Below are positions 22,256 to 32,500 of a stretch of 64,000 nt of DNA, one piece after another. Source of the DNA: an uncultured Roseburia sp. (GTDB lineage Bacteria > Bacillota_A > Clostridia > Lachnospirales > Lachnospiraceae); assembly GCA_900753715.1 (NCBI GenBank), contig CAAEAE010000190.1, positions 16,104-80,103 of the forward strand, written 5' to 3'. The notes beneath the pieces were generated by a model that did no database searches, had not been told where the DNA came from, and saw only the letters and a list, made by a program, of their open reading frames with translations. A program made the position numbers and the translations under genes. The number at the start of each line of letters is the position of its first letter. Position 1 is the stretch's first letter.

Positions 22256-23614
22256 GTGGTTCATCAGTATAAGAACAACGGCTATGATATTGTTCTGGAT
22301 GTAAACAGCGGAGCAATTCATGTAGTGGATGATGTCACTTATGATGTCATCGCCCTGTATGAGAATCACTCCGCAGAGGAGATTGCCGCAGAATTAGCAG
22401 GCAGATACGATACAGAGGAGATTGCAGAGGCAATCGAAGAGGTGCAGGCGTTAGTAGACGCAGAAGAGCTTTTCACAAAGGACGTCTATGAGAACTATAT
22501 CATGGATTTTAAGAAACGTCCTACGGTTGTAAAAGCACTTTGCCTGCATATTGCACATGACTGTAACCTTGCGTGCAGATATTGTTTTGCAGAAGAGGGA
22601 GAGTACCATGGAAGAAGGGCACTGATGTCCTTTGAAGTCGGAAAGAAAGCACTTGATTTTCTGATTGCAAATTCCGGTCAGAGAAGAAATCTCGAAGTGG
22701 ATTTCTTTGGCGGAGAGCCGCTTATGAACTGGCAGGTAGTAAAAGACCTGGTTGCATACGGAAGAGAGCAGGAGAAGCTTCACGATAAGAAGTTCCGTTT
22801 TACTTTGACGACAAACGGTGTGCTTCTCGACGATGAAGTGATGGAGTTCTGCAACCGCGAGATGGGAAATGTCGTATTGAGCATTGACGGACGAAAGGAA
22901 ATACATGACAAGATGCGCCCGTTCCGCAAGGGAGCCGGAAGCTATGATTTAATTGTTCCGAAGTTCCAGAAATTTGCAGAAAGCCGCAATCAGGACAAGT
23001 ATTACGTAAGAGGAACTTTTACCCGCAATAATCTTGATTTCTCAGAAGATGTCTTACATCTTGCAAATTTAGGATTTAAGCAGATTTCGGTGGAGCCTGT
23101 TGTAGCAGAGCCGACAGAGCCGTATGCGCTCAAAGAAGAAGACCTGCCGCAGTTATTTGAACAGTATGACAAGCTTGCAGCAGAGATGGTAAAACGGCAT
23201 AAAGATGGAAAAGATTTTAATTTCTTCCATTTTATGATAGATTTAGAGGGCGGTCCATGTGTGGCAAAACGTCTTTCCGGCTGCGGTTCCGGTACAGAGT
23301 ACCTCGCAGTGACACCATGGGGCGATTTCTATCCATGTCACCAGTTCGTAGGAAACGAGAAGTTCCTTCTGGGAAATGTGGATGACGGCATCGTAAAGAC
23401 AGAGATTTGTGATGAATTCAAATGCTGCAATGTCTATGCGAAAGAAAAATGCCGGAACTGTTTTGCAAAATTCTATTGCAGTGGTGGATGTGCGGCAAAT
23501 GCGTACAATTTTACCGGAGATATCTGCGGAACTTATGATATTGGCTGTGAGCTCCAGAAGAAGCGTGTGGAGTGTGCCATTATGATTAAGGCAGCACAAC
23601 AGGACGAGGAATAG
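22256..23614 (+). CDS. scfB: SCIFF maturase, radical SAM/SPASM thioether-forming enzyme
   Basis: A 452-residue radical SAM enzyme that installs thioether cross-links in the SCIFF peptide. Residues 1-90 form a PqqD-like peptide-recognition domain; the radical SAM cluster is CNLACRYC with Cys103, Cys107 and Cys110. FFGGEPLMNW, TLTTNGVLL and VVLSIDGRKEIHD are typical of the branch. The C-terminal SPASM/Twitch part has many cysteines (CHQF, CCNVYAKEKCRNCF, YCSGGCAAN, ICGTYDIGC) for two further Fe-S clusters. The start is GTG 22256 with GAGAGG about ten bases upstream; it gives the family N-terminus (VHQYKNNGYDIVLDVNSG). secDF follows after 37 bp. Confidence 0.95.
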   Translation: MVHQYKNNGYDIVLDVNSGAIHVVDDVTYDVIALYENHSAEEIAAELAGRYDTEEIAEAIEEVQALVDAEELFTKDVYENYIMDFKKRPTVVKALCLHIAHDCNLACRYCFAEEGEYHGRRALMSFEVGKKALDFLIANSGQRRNLEVDFFGGEPLMNWQVVKDLVAYGREQEKLHDKKFRFTLTTNGVLLDDEVMEFCNREMGNVVLSIDGRKEIHDKMRPFRKGAGSYDLIVPKFQKFAESRNQDKYYVRGTFTRNNLDFSEDVLHLANLGFKQISVEPVVAEPTEPYALKEEDLPQLFEQYDKLAAEMVKRHKDGKDFNFFHFMIDLEGGPCVAKRLSGCGSGTEYLAVTPWGDFYPCHQFVGNEKFLLGNVDDGIVKTEICDEFKCCNVYAKEKCRNCFAKFYCSGGCAANAYNFTGDICGTYDIGCELQKKRVECAIMIKAAQQDEE

Positions 23615-23651
23615 CAGCAGAGAGAACACGAGAATTATTGGAGGTAGAAAC

Positions 23652-25808
23652 ATGAAAAAGGGTAAATCAGCAGGGATTCTGATTTTAATCCTTGCCATTT
23701 TAGCAGGACTTACCTACTACACATCGCTCATCCTTTCTTCCACCGGTACCGGTGAGAACATGAGTATTCCGCTTGGACTTGATTTGTCCGGCGGTGTGTC
23801 TATTACCTACCAGGTAATGGATGAGAACCCAAGTTCAGAAGATATGAGCGATACGGTGTACAAGCTGCAAAAGCGTGTAGAAAGTTACAGTCTGGAAGCA
23901 ACCGCTTACCAGGTTGGAGATGACCGTATCACGGTTGAAATTCCGGGTGTGACAGATGCAAATGCCATCTTAGAAGAACTTGGAAATCCGGGTTCCCTGG
24001 AATTTCAGAAGCCGGATGGAACGGTATTTATGACCGGAGACCAGATTGCAGATGCACAGGCAGTGACACGTACCGATAACTATGGAAACAAAGAATATGT
24101 GGTACAGCTTACCATGACAGACGATGGCGCTGAGATTTTCTCAGAAGTGACCGGAGAATATGTCGGAAAAAAACTTGCCATTGTTTACGATGGAGAGACC
24201 ATCAGTGACCCGGTTGTAAATCAGAAAATCAGCGGAGGAAGCGCTGAAATCTCCGGACAGAGCACCTATGAAGAGGCAAATGCGCTGGCAACACAGATTC
24301 GTATCGGTTCCCTTTCCTTACAGTTAGAGGAATTAGAGTCAAGTGTTGTAGGTGCACAGCTCGGAAGCAATGCCATCGCATCCAGCTTAAAAGCAGGCGC
24401 CATTGGTCTTGCACTGGTTGTTCTTTTCATGATTGTGATGTATGGAATTCCGGGTGTGGCAGCGTCTCTTGCCCTTGGTGTCTATACAACACTTGTAATT
24501 TCAACGGTTTATCTGTTTGAGGTAACGCTTACCCTTCCGGGTATTGCCGGTATCATCCTTGGTATCGGTATGGCGGTGGATGCAAACGTCATTGTATTCT
24601 CCCGTATCCGTGAGGAGATTGCAGCGGGCAAATCTGTTCTGACTGCAATGAAGATTGGATTCCAGAAGGCATTGTCTGCAATCCTTGACGGTAATATCAC
24701 TACCTTTATCGCAGCCCTTGTGCTGATTGCACTTGGTTCCGGTACGGTAAAGGGATTTGCTTACACCTTGATGATTAGTATTATCTTCTCTATGTTCACT
24801 GCACTTATAGTAACAAGATGGATTCTCTACGCAATGTATGGCATTGGAATCCGCAATGAGAAGTTTTACGGAAAAGCAAAAGAGCGTAAGGTTATCAATT
24901 TTATTGGAAAGAAAGGCATTTTCTTTACCATTTCCATCGTGGTTATTGCAGCCGGATTTATCGGAATGGGCGTTCACAAGGCAAAGGACGGAAATGCATT
25001 AAATTATGGTCTTGACTTTGTCGGCGGAACTTCCACAACCGCAGATTTCGGAAAAGATTATACGATTGAAGAAATCGAAAATGAGATTGTTCCTTCCGTT
25101 GCAGAGTTAATCGGCGACAAGAACATCCAGACGAATAAAGTAGAAGGAACTACCCAGATTACAATTAAGACACGTTCACTTGAGCTTGAAGAGCGTGAAG
25201 CACTCTATACGCTTCTTGAGGAACAGTTCGGTGTCGAGGAGTCTACGATTACCTCACAGAACATCAGCTCCACCATCAGTGGTGAGATGCGTTCTGACGC
25301 ATTTGTTGCTGTGCTTGTGTCCGCTGTATGTATGTTAATCTATATCTGGTTCCGCTTTAAGGATATCCGCTTTGGTGCAAGTGCCGTGTTAGCATTGCTT
25401 CACGATGTACTTGTGGTACTGACCGTTTATGCGCTGTCCCGACTCTCTGTCGGAAGTACCTTTATCGCATGTATGCTGACCATTATCGGTTACTCCATCA
25501 ATGCGACCATCGTTATCTTTGACCGTGTCAGAGAGAACCTTGCAAAGCTTCCGGGCAAACAGACCAAAGAGATGCTCGCAGAAGTGGCAAACAAGAGTGT
25601 TACAGAGACACTTTCAAGAAGTATCAATACCACAATTACAACCGTAATCATGGTATTCATGCTGTATGTATTTGGTGTGACAAGTATCCGTGAGTTCTCC
25701 ATCCCATTACTTGCCGGTATGGTATGCGGTGCTTATTCTTCTACCTGTATCGCAACAGAGCTGTGGTACGTGATGAAGGTACACTTTGGAAAGAATAAAG
25801 TAAAATAA
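23652..25808 (+). CDS. secDF: Fused protein translocase subunit SecD-SecF
   Basis: A 718-residue inner membrane protein that uses the proton motive force to help Sec-dependent export. Residues 1-400 are SecD: a first helix, the periplasmic-type loop with LGLDLSGGVSITY, and a helix bundle with GIGMAVDANVIVFSRIREE. Residues 415-718 are SecF: NYGLDFVGGTSTT and TIIGYSINATIVIFDRVRENL. The loop between helices 1 and 2 of SecD is short, as in Firmicutes. GGAGG lies seven bases before the ATG. Its position behind the SCIFF genes is conserved in Clostridia. A strong terminator follows. Confidence 0.95.
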   Translation: MKKGKSAGILILILAILAGLTYYTSLILSSTGTGENMSIPLGLDLSGGVSITYQVMDENPSSEDMSDTVYKLQKRVESYSLEATAYQVGDDRITVEIPGVTDANAILEELGNPGSLEFQKPDGTVFMTGDQIADAQAVTRTDNYGNKEYVVQLTMTDDGAEIFSEVTGEYVGKKLAIVYDGETISDPVVNQKISGGSAEISGQSTYEEANALATQIRIGSLSLQLEELESSVVGAQLGSNAIASSLKAGAIGLALVVLFMIVMYGIPGVAASLALGVYTTLVISTVYLFEVTLTLPGIAGIILGIGMAVDANVIVFSRIREEIAAGKSVLTAMKIGFQKALSAILDGNITTFIAALVLIALGSGTVKGFAYTLMISIIFSMFTALIVTRWILYAMYGIGIRNEKFYGKAKERKVINFIGKKGIFFTISIVVIAAGFIGMGVHKAKDGNALNYGLDFVGGTSTTADFGKDYTIEEIENEIVPSVAELIGDKNIQTNKVEGTTQITIKTRSLELEEREALYTLLEEQFGVEESTITSQNISSTISGEMRSDAFVAVLVSAVCMLIYIWFRFKDIRFGASAVLALLHDVLVVLTVYALSRLSVGSTFIACMLTIIGYSINATIVIFDRVRENLAKLPGKQTKEMLAEVANKSVTETLSRSINTTITTVIMVFMLYVFGVTSIREFSIPLLAGMVCGAYSSTCIATELWYVMKVHFGKNKVK

Positions 25809-25817
25809 ATGAGCAGG

Positions 25818-25854
25818 AAAAACGCGGCGCAAAAAAGATGCGCCGCGTTTTTTT
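25818..25854 (+). terminator. Rho-independent terminator after secDF
   Basis: AAAAACGCGGCGCA pairs with TGCGCCGCGTTTTT around a seven-base loop, with seven Ts (25848-25854). The next ribosome binding site begins only a few bases later. Confidence 0.92.
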
Positions 25855-25869
25855 ATGCATGGAGGTAAA

Positions 25870-26142
25870 ATGAAATTACTGTGGATTTATCTGCTGGTTA
25901 TGAATGTGTTTGGGCTGCTTTTGATGGGAATGGACAAGCAGAGGGCAAGAAAAAAGCTGTGGAGGATTCCCGAAAAACATCTGTTTTTGTGCAGCCTGCT
26001 CGGTGGAAGTATTGGAACCTGGGCGGGGATGTATGTGTTCCGGCATAAGACAAAGCACTGGTATTTTGTGGTCGGGATGCCGCTTATCTGCGTGCTTCAG
26101 GCAGCGATTGCACTGGGAGTCTGGTATGGATTCTTCCATTAG
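25870..26142 (+). CDS. DUF1294 family membrane protein
   Basis: A 90-residue protein with three hydrophobic segments. The family hallmarks are present: MDKQRARKKLWRIPEKHLF, LLGGSIGTWAGMYVFRHKTKHWYF. DUF1294 proteins are small membrane proteins of unknown role, sometimes fused to a cold-shock domain, which is absent here. ATG 25870 has GGAGG five bases upstream; the in-frame ATG at 25855 lies on the terminator tail. Confidence 0.88.
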   Translation: MKLLWIYLLVMNVFGLLLMGMDKQRARKKLWRIPEKHLFLCSLLGGSIGTWAGMYVFRHKTKHWYFVVGMPLICVLQAAIALGVWYGFFH

Positions 26143-26203
26143 AATTTATCGGTGGGGCTAATGGAATTATAAGGAAAAGTGATATATGATTTTGGATTTA
26201 TAA

Positions 26204-26232
26204 TTGCCAAATATAAAAAACTATCCTATAAT
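26204..26232 (+). promoter_or_regulatory. Promoter for glyA
   Basis: TTGCCA (26204-26209), 17-base spacer, TATAAT (26227-26232). About 85 bases of leader precede the start; I see no riboswitch fold in it. Confidence 0.75.
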
Positions 26233-26322
26233 GAAATGTAGGTTGAAAAGACAAATGTTTTTCAGAGAAAGACAGACTATAAAACCGTATTGCGTGAAAC
26301 GCAGGGAAGGAGATTTTATTTC

Positions 26323-27561
26323 ATGTATACGTTAGAGGATATTAAGGCAGTGGATGCAGAGGTGGCAGATGCCATTACTGCGGAGTACGACAGACAGAAC
26401 AGCCACATCGAGCTGATTGCATCCGAGAACTGGGTAAGCCCGGCAGTGATGTCAGCAATGGGAAGTGTTATGACCAATAAATATGCGGAAGGATATCCGG
26501 GAAAGCGCTACTATGGTGGCTGCGAGTGCGTGGACGTTGTGGAGGAGCTTGCAAGAGAGCGCGCAAAGAAGCTGTTTGGCTGCGATTATGTCAATGTACA
26601 GCCTCATTCCGGTGCACAGGCAAACATGGCAGTACAGTTTGCAATCCTTGAGCCGGGTGATACCGTGATGGGAATGAACTTAGACCATGGCGGACATTTA
26701 ACACACGGAAGCCCTGTCAATTTTTCTGGACGCTATTTCCATATCGTTCCTTACGGCGTAAATGATGAGGGATTCATCGATTATGATAAAGTCATGGAAA
26801 TCGCAATGGAGTGCAAACCGAAAATGATTATTGCGGGTGCTTCTGCTTATGCGAGAACGATTGACTTCAAGAGATTCCGTGAAATCGCAGATGCCTGCGG
26901 TGCCGTTCTGATGGTTGACATGGCACACATTGCAGGACTTGTGGCAGCAGGACTTCATCCAAGCCCGATTCCATATGCAGACGTTGTGACCACCACAACC
27001 CATAAGACACTGCGTGGACCGCGTGGCGGAATGATTTTATGCAATCAGGAAGTGGCAGATAAATATAACTTTAACAAGGCTGTTTTCCCGGGAATCCAGG
27101 GAGGCCCTTTAATGCACGTTATTGCAGCAAAGGCAGTCTGCTTTAAAGAGGCATTACAGCCGGAGTTTAAGGTTTATCAGCAGGGAATCATCGACAATGC
27201 ACAGGCACTTTGCAAGGGTCTGTTAAATCGTGGTATTAAGATTGTTTCCGGCGGAACGGATAACCACCTGATGTTAGTAGACCTTACAAACTTCGACCTG
27301 ACCGGAAAGGCAGTGGAGAAGTTATTAGATTCTGTCAACATCACCTGCAATAAGAATACGATTCCAAACGACCCGAAATCTCCGTTCGTGACCAGCGGTG
27401 TGCGTCTTGGAACCCCGGCCGTAACCTCAAGAGGCATGAACACGGAGGATATGGACCAGATTGCAGAGGCAATTGCACTCATGATTAAGGAAGGAGAGCC
27501 GGCAGCAGAGAAGGCAAGGGCAATTGTGAAATCCTTAACAGATAAATATCCATTGAAATAA
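26323..27561 (+). CDS. glyA: Serine hydroxymethyltransferase
   Basis: A 412-residue PLP enzyme that converts serine and tetrahydrofolate to glycine and methylene-tetrahydrofolate, supplying one-carbon units. It has [16 protein letters not shown], the [13 protein letters not shown] loop, [20 protein letters not shown] and the Schiff-base lysine K228 in [17 protein letters not shown] 26323 is used with AAGGAG ten bases upstream; the upstream in-frame TTG would add non-family residues. It has its own consensus promoter. The following glycosyltransferase gene starts 13 bp downstream. Confidence 0.96.
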   Translation: MYTLEDIKAVDAEVADAITAEYDRQNSHIELIASENWVSPAVMSAMGSVMTNKYAEGYPGKRYYGGCECVDVVEELARERAKKLFGCDYVNVQPHSGAQANMAVQFAILEPGDTVMGMNLDHGGHLTHGSPVNFSGRYFHIVPYGVNDEGFIDYDKVMEIAMECKPKMIIAGASAYARTIDFKRFREIADACGAVLMVDMAHIAGLVAAGLHPSPIPYADVVTTTTHKTLRGPRGGMILCNQEVADKYNFNKAVFPGIQGGPLMHVIAAKAVCFKEALQPEFKVYQQGIIDNAQALCKGLLNRGIKIVSGGTDNHLMLVDLTNFDLTGKAVEKLLDSVNITCNKNTIPNDPKSPFVTSGVRLGTPAVTSRGMNTEDMDQIAEAIALMIKEGEPAAEKARAIVKSLTDKYPLK

Positions 27562-27574
27562 AAGAGGAATTTTC

Positions 27575-28774
27575 ATGAAAAAAATTGTGATGGTAACCGG
27601 GGGCGTGGAAACACTTGAGTACTTTACCCTGCGCATGGGCGAAACCTTTAAGAACCTGGGGTATGCAGTGTTTTATCTGGATTTAAAGGATGCAAAAAAC
27701 AGTGCAAAGCGCGCGTGCAGGTTTATCAAACCGGGGGAAACAGCGCTTGTGACCTTCAATTTTGAAGGACTTGAAAAAGAGGAGGGCGTTTATCGGGAAG
27801 GACTCGGATACATCTGGGACTCCTACGGGATTCCCTGCTATAACATCGCGGCAGACCATCCGTATTATTATCATGACAGACTGAAGGAGCTTCCAAAGAC
27901 CTACCGTCATATCAGTATTGACAGGGAGCAGGAAGCGTATTTTCACAAGTTTTATCCGGAATTTGAACACAGAGGTTTTTTGCCGCTGGCGGGGAGCATG
28001 CTTCCTGCCAGTGAGCTGTTTTCAGACGGAAAAGATTCTGAGGGCAGAACGATAGATGTCATTATGACGGGAAATTATACGCCCCCGTCTTTCTGCGAGC
28101 CATATATTCACCAGATTAATGAGGAATATGCGGCATTCTATCAGGGAATCATTGATGAACTGATTGAAAAACCGTGGCAGACGGTCGAGGAAGTGGCGCT
28201 CCGCCACTGCGAGCGGGAGATGGGCGAAAATGATTACAGGGATTTACGCCTTGCGCTTCACCGCATGATATTTATTGATTTGTATGTGAGAAATTACTGG
28301 CGTGGTGCCGCCGTGCGTGCGTTAGTGGAAGCGGGCGTGACAGTGGATGTCTACGGAAAAGGCTGGGAGGCGCTTGACTGTGGAAATAAGCAGATGCTTC
28401 ACATTCATCCGCAGACGGATTCTGTTACCTGTTTACAGGAAATCAGCCGTGCAAAGATCTCTTTAAACGTTATGCCGTGGTTTAAGGACGGAGCACATGA
28501 CAGAGTGTTTAATTCTATTTTAAACGGGGCGGTCAGTGTGTCGGATAAAAGCCGTTATTTATGCGAAGAACTTGCAGAAGGCGAAGGAGTCTGCTATTAT
28601 AATTTATTAGAGACAGATGTCATGGTGCAGAAGGTAAAAGATTTGCTACAGGAGGAACAAAAGCGACAGGATATTCTTGCGAAAGGTATGTCAAAAGTGA
28701 AAGCAGAACATACCTGGGCAGCGCGGGCAAAGACGATTGCAGCGTGGATAGAGGAGGATGCCGCAAAGGCATAA
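27575..28774 (+). CDS. CgeB/DUF3880-type glycosyltransferase
   Basis: A 399-residue cytoplasmic GT-B glycosyltransferase-like protein. The N-terminal half (TGGVETLEYFTLRMGETFKNLGY, IPCYNIAADHPYYYHDRL) matches DUF3880 and the C-terminal part (VDVYGKGWE, ISRAKISLNVMPWFKDGAHDRVFNSILNGAVSVSDKSRYL) the CgeB-like GT1 domain. Proteins of this type glycosylate spore coat or flagellin in Firmicutes. Here it is translated just after glyA with AAGAGGAATTTTC as ribosome binding site. The acceptor cannot be told; spore or flagellar glycosylation are both open. Confidence 0.78.
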   Translation: MKKIVMVTGGVETLEYFTLRMGETFKNLGYAVFYLDLKDAKNSAKRACRFIKPGETALVTFNFEGLEKEEGVYREGLGYIWDSYGIPCYNIAADHPYYYHDRLKELPKTYRHISIDREQEAYFHKFYPEFEHRGFLPLAGSMLPASELFSDGKDSEGRTIDVIMTGNYTPPSFCEPYIHQINEEYAAFYQGIIDELIEKPWQTVEEVALRHCEREMGENDYRDLRLALHRMIFIDLYVRNYWRGAAVRALVEAGVTVDVYGKGWEALDCGNKQMLHIHPQTDSVTCLQEISRAKISLNVMPWFKDGAHDRVFNSILNGAVSVSDKSRYLCEELAEGEGVCYYNLLETDVMVQKVKDLLQEEQKRQDILAKGMSKVKAEHTWAARAKTIAAWIEEDAAKA

Positions 28775-28793
28775 TGCAGGGGAAGTCTGAAAA

Positions 28794-29375
28794 ATGAGAT
28801 TTGTGCATGGACAAAAGAAGTGGAGTGGGATTTTCTTCATAATTATAGTCTGCTTATTGGGCGTACAACTGGAATACAATCAGGGGTTCGCCTATTTGTC
28901 GTATATTGAAGATGCACGTTTTTATGTCGCACAAAATTCTGCGGACGAAGGGAGTCCTCCCGGTGCATCGGATGAAATCCGCGAGACGGCATTTTTTAAG
29001 GCACTGGTGGCAAACGAGGACAGCAGTACCTGTTTTAATGCCGTAAACAGCCGCATGGCATTCGAAACCGCAAAGACAAGGCGGGGAAGCCCGTTTCGGT
29101 GGTTTGGACTGTCGGTTTTGGCAGTTTTGTCTGCGTTTTGCGCGCTAAAAAAAGAAGAAGGGCACATCAGAGGAAGAGAGCGCCCGACTGTTTCGAGTCT
29201 TGAGAAGATGATTGCTTATATCCATCACCAGGATGGGGAAAAAGCAGTAGCGATTCTGTTGTTATTTCTGAAAAAATTAGAGATGATAGGAGAATCCTGT
29301 AATGAAAGAAATTATCTTTGTAATTATAATTGCAGCAGCACTGATTGGAATTTCCGTCTGGAGCTGGTGGCTTGA
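28794..29375 (+). CDS. Putative membrane protein of unknown function
   Basis: A 193-residue frame that I do not recognise. Residues 12-28 are an N-terminal membrane or signal segment (FFIIIVCLLGVQL), residues 30-100 look extracytoplasmic and polar, and residues 103-118 form a second membrane helix (WFGLSVLAVLSAFCAL) before a basic cytoplasmic tail. GGGGAAG precedes ATG 28794. The last 25 residues (from CNERNYLCNYNC) overlap another small reading frame that has its own ribosome binding site, so the C-terminus here may be an artefact of a frameshift, or the two genes overlap by 74 bases. Confidence 0.6.
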   Translation: MRFVHGQKKWSGIFFIIIVCLLGVQLEYNQGFAYLSYIEDARFYVAQNSADEGSPPGASDEIRETAFFKALVANEDSSTCFNAVNSRMAFETAKTRRGSPFRWFGLSVLAVLSAFCALKKEEGHIRGRERPTVSSLEKMIAYIHHQDGEKAVAILLLFLKKLEMIGESCNERNYLCNYNCSSTDWNFRLELVA

Positions 29376-29439
29376 AAACGGACCGGAATCCGTACAAAAG
29401 AAAGACAAAAAAGACAGAAACGGGGAAAGTATAAAATAA
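29302..29439 (+). CDS. Small single-helix membrane protein
   Basis: A 45-residue frame with AGGAG nine bases before its ATG. Residues 4-23 form one membrane helix (IIFVIIIAAALIGISVWSWW), followed by a charged Lys/Asp tail (KKDKKDRNG). It overlaps the end of the preceding gene in another frame, consistent with translational coupling. No family is recognised. Short length means chance cannot be excluded, but the hydrophobic pattern and ribosome binding site favour a real gene. Confidence 0.5.
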   Translation: MKEIIFVIIIAAALIGISVWSWWLENGPESVQKKDKKDRNGESIK

Positions 29440-29537
29440 CATAAAATGCCCTTTCGGGCGGGAGTAAGCCGGTGCGTGCGGCGGATAGAAAGCCGCATGT
29501 GCCGGAAAATGAGTTGGAAACGAGGAGCAATGAGGTT

Positions 29538-32500
29538 ATGAAGAAGTATCAAAGATGGGTAGCACTGGCAATGGCTGCGGTTTTGACCGCTACGTCCCTA
29601 CCACAGACGGCATTTGCAGAGACTGCGTCAGAGGAGGTCATAGAGACCGAGGCAGTTTTTGACGCCGAAGACACGGAAGCAGGAATGACCGAGGAGACCG
29701 AGGCGACCGAAGCAACCGAGAGTACCGAAGCCGGGGAAACCGGGGAGACGGAAGCAACCGAGAGTACAGAAGCCGGGGAGACGGAAGTAACCGAGAGTAC
29801 CGAAGCCGGGGAAACTGAGGAGACGGAAGCAGCCGAAGCAGCTGAGAGCACCGAAATCAGTGAGACCGAGAGCACGGAAACCGAGGTAATCGAGGAGACT
29901 GAGAGTACGGAAACCGGGAGCACGGAAACTGAGGCGGTTGAGGAGACGGAGAGCACCGAAATCGTAGAGGTTACACCGGAAGACGATGATAAGTTCGCAA
30001 GACCGTGTATTGCATTAGAGGACGGGGTAGAGGTGCGGCAGCCGGAAGGAGACCATATGCTCTATTCGTTCAACCCGAAGAGGGACGGATGGTATCGCAT
30101 CAAGGGAGAAAGTCTGAACGGACAAAAAATGTATGTCGACCCGGAAAAGACAGTTTACTACACGAAGAATTCTAACGGAAAGAGTGTGGAAAATGTATCT
30201 TCCATCAGCGCAGGTCTCTTTGAAGTTGGAACGAAAGTAGAACGCATGGTGTATCTGCGCGCGGATGAGCAGTATTATTTTTACTGCGGCCAGGAGGGTT
30301 CTAACCCTACTGCAACGCTTGACTATAAAGTGCAGGTGAAACAGGTAGATGTGGACCATATTGAAGTGATTCAGGCACCGACGGAACGTTCCTGTGGCTA
30401 CATCGATTTTACCGGACTTAAGGTAAAAGTCTGGTATACCGACGGAAGTTCTTCCATCAGCGATATTTCTGCTAAAAATAATTACTCCGGTGAGTCTTAT
30501 TTTTATATGGATATATTCGACTGGTCAAGACTTTTTGTGGAACAGCAGAAGGGTGCCCGTACTCTGGACTTTAAAGTACAGACTGCTTCCGTAGACGGAA
30601 AGGCATGGAGTGCAAACGGCGGAGATGGAGAATTCTCGGCGTTAAAAGACGGCACACATACTGTAAACTGTATTCTGGGCGAGTACATTTTAAATAACAA
30701 TAACTCTAATCCGGATGATGGAACGTTAAAGAAAGCAAAAGAATATGCGTTTTCTTTTCCGATTACGGTGGCAAAAAATAACATTGCTTCCATCGAAGTG
30801 TTAGATGCAAAGACAGAATTTACACAAGGGTACAACGAATATCTTTCGGATATCCAGTTAAAGATTACTTATAATGACGGCACGCCGGAAAAAGTTGCAA
30901 CATTTGATATGCCGTCCCCGAAGGATACGAATTGCCGTGCCTATTTGAAATATAAAAAAAACGGGAAAGAGGATACGATAGCCTCCATTGACTACTGGCT
31001 CAAATATGGAGGAAAACTCGGAAAAGCAACCGTATATGTAACCTATGGCAATGCGTCCACTACTTATGAGATTACGATTTCGGAAAATCCGTATCAGAAA
31101 CTGGAAGTGACACCGGAACGTACCGTGCTATACACAGGCTGTGAATATGATGCGGGCGTGAAACATAATTATGGAGACCGTGTGACCGTTGATTCCTCAC
31201 CAATTACACTTTATAAAAAGGATGGAACCAAGGAGAATTATGCGAACTGCTATAAGGTTTCCCAATACTGGAAAGCCGGAATTGAATATGGACTGAAATT
31301 AGACGGTGCAAGCTATGGATATGTGAGCAGCTACATTGCTGCCGGGGGAAAGACCGGAACAGCGACCGCTTATATGAAGATAAAAGGAGTTGAGACAACC
31401 TGGTCGGTAGAGATTAAGAAGAATCCGTATGACCATATCCGCATTGTAACGGAGCCGACGAAAAAGCAGTATGTGTCAAACAGCGAGTCCGCGCTGAATC
31501 TATCAGGACTTGTATTCTATGCCTACAAGGATAAGACGGAAAAATCAAACAATTACGACACATATAGTTATGATGAATATGTGAAAGCGAAAAAGGGATA
31601 TTTCACAGGCAGCATGACCGAAGAAAAGTATGACCTCATGAGCCGGATGTTTGATACATATCTCGGCGAAGATGAATACATCAAGTATCTGGATAACGGA
31701 ACGCATGAGATTTCAATTTATTTTATGGGACATAAGGCAACCTATAAAATTGAGGTGGCAGATAAGTTTGCAAATGCCCTTAATATTGAAAAACTGCCGG
31801 ATGAGATACTTGGATATATCGGACAGTGCAGCCATACGGTGAGCAATTATGGAATGGAATTTACCATTACGACCGCCGGAAGCAGCAAGAAGTACCGCAC
31901 ATATAAAAACGGTCTGGAAGGATATGGAGACTGGAATGACATCAAGTCGGAGGTGACCGTTGATACATCGCAGATTAACTGGGATACACCGGGTGTCTAT
32001 AACGTGACCGTAAGCTATAAAGGGGTAAGCGATACCTATGCGTATACCATCGAGGAAGCTCCGGTAAAAGAGATACAGCTTGAGGGAACTCTGAAAAAAC
32101 CGGAAGTTTATGTTTATGAGACCGATGGAAAAGGGGCAGATTTATCGGGACTTACCGTAAAGCTTCTGTTTTCAGACGGAACATCAAAGAAGGTAAACCT
32201 TGGGGAAACATTAGATATATTCTATTATAATGGAGTAGACTTCTATCTGGAGAAGGAATGGAAGCAAAAGACAGGAACGAGTGCCACACTTGGAGAAAAT
32301 GCAGTTATCATTTCTACCTGCGGCATATCGGTGGAGACAGAAGCGATTACCGTAAAGAGCAATCCGGTAAAATCAATTGGGGTGACAAAGAATCCGGATA
32401 ACATACAGGGATGGGGAAAGGTGGATTTATACGGACTTTCCCTGAAAGTGACCTACGCGGATGGAAAAGCGGAGACACTTAAGATTACCGAACATAACTC

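Noticed and set aside
24501..24977. A 158-codon minus-strand frame inside secDF
   Set aside because: Low-quality composition and fully antisense to a conserved coding region; no family resemblance.
26143..26322. Glycine or folate riboswitch before glyA
   Set aside because: No conserved glycine or tetrahydrofolate riboswitch core could be seen; only a good promoter.
29440..29475. GCCC-TTTC-GGGC hairpin as terminator before the giant gene
   Set aside because: The stem is only four base pairs and has no T-run.
29619..29990. Possible DNA-level repeat array or recombination hotspot
   Set aside because: The periodicity is explained by the Thr/Glu-rich protein stalk within a single intact reading frame.
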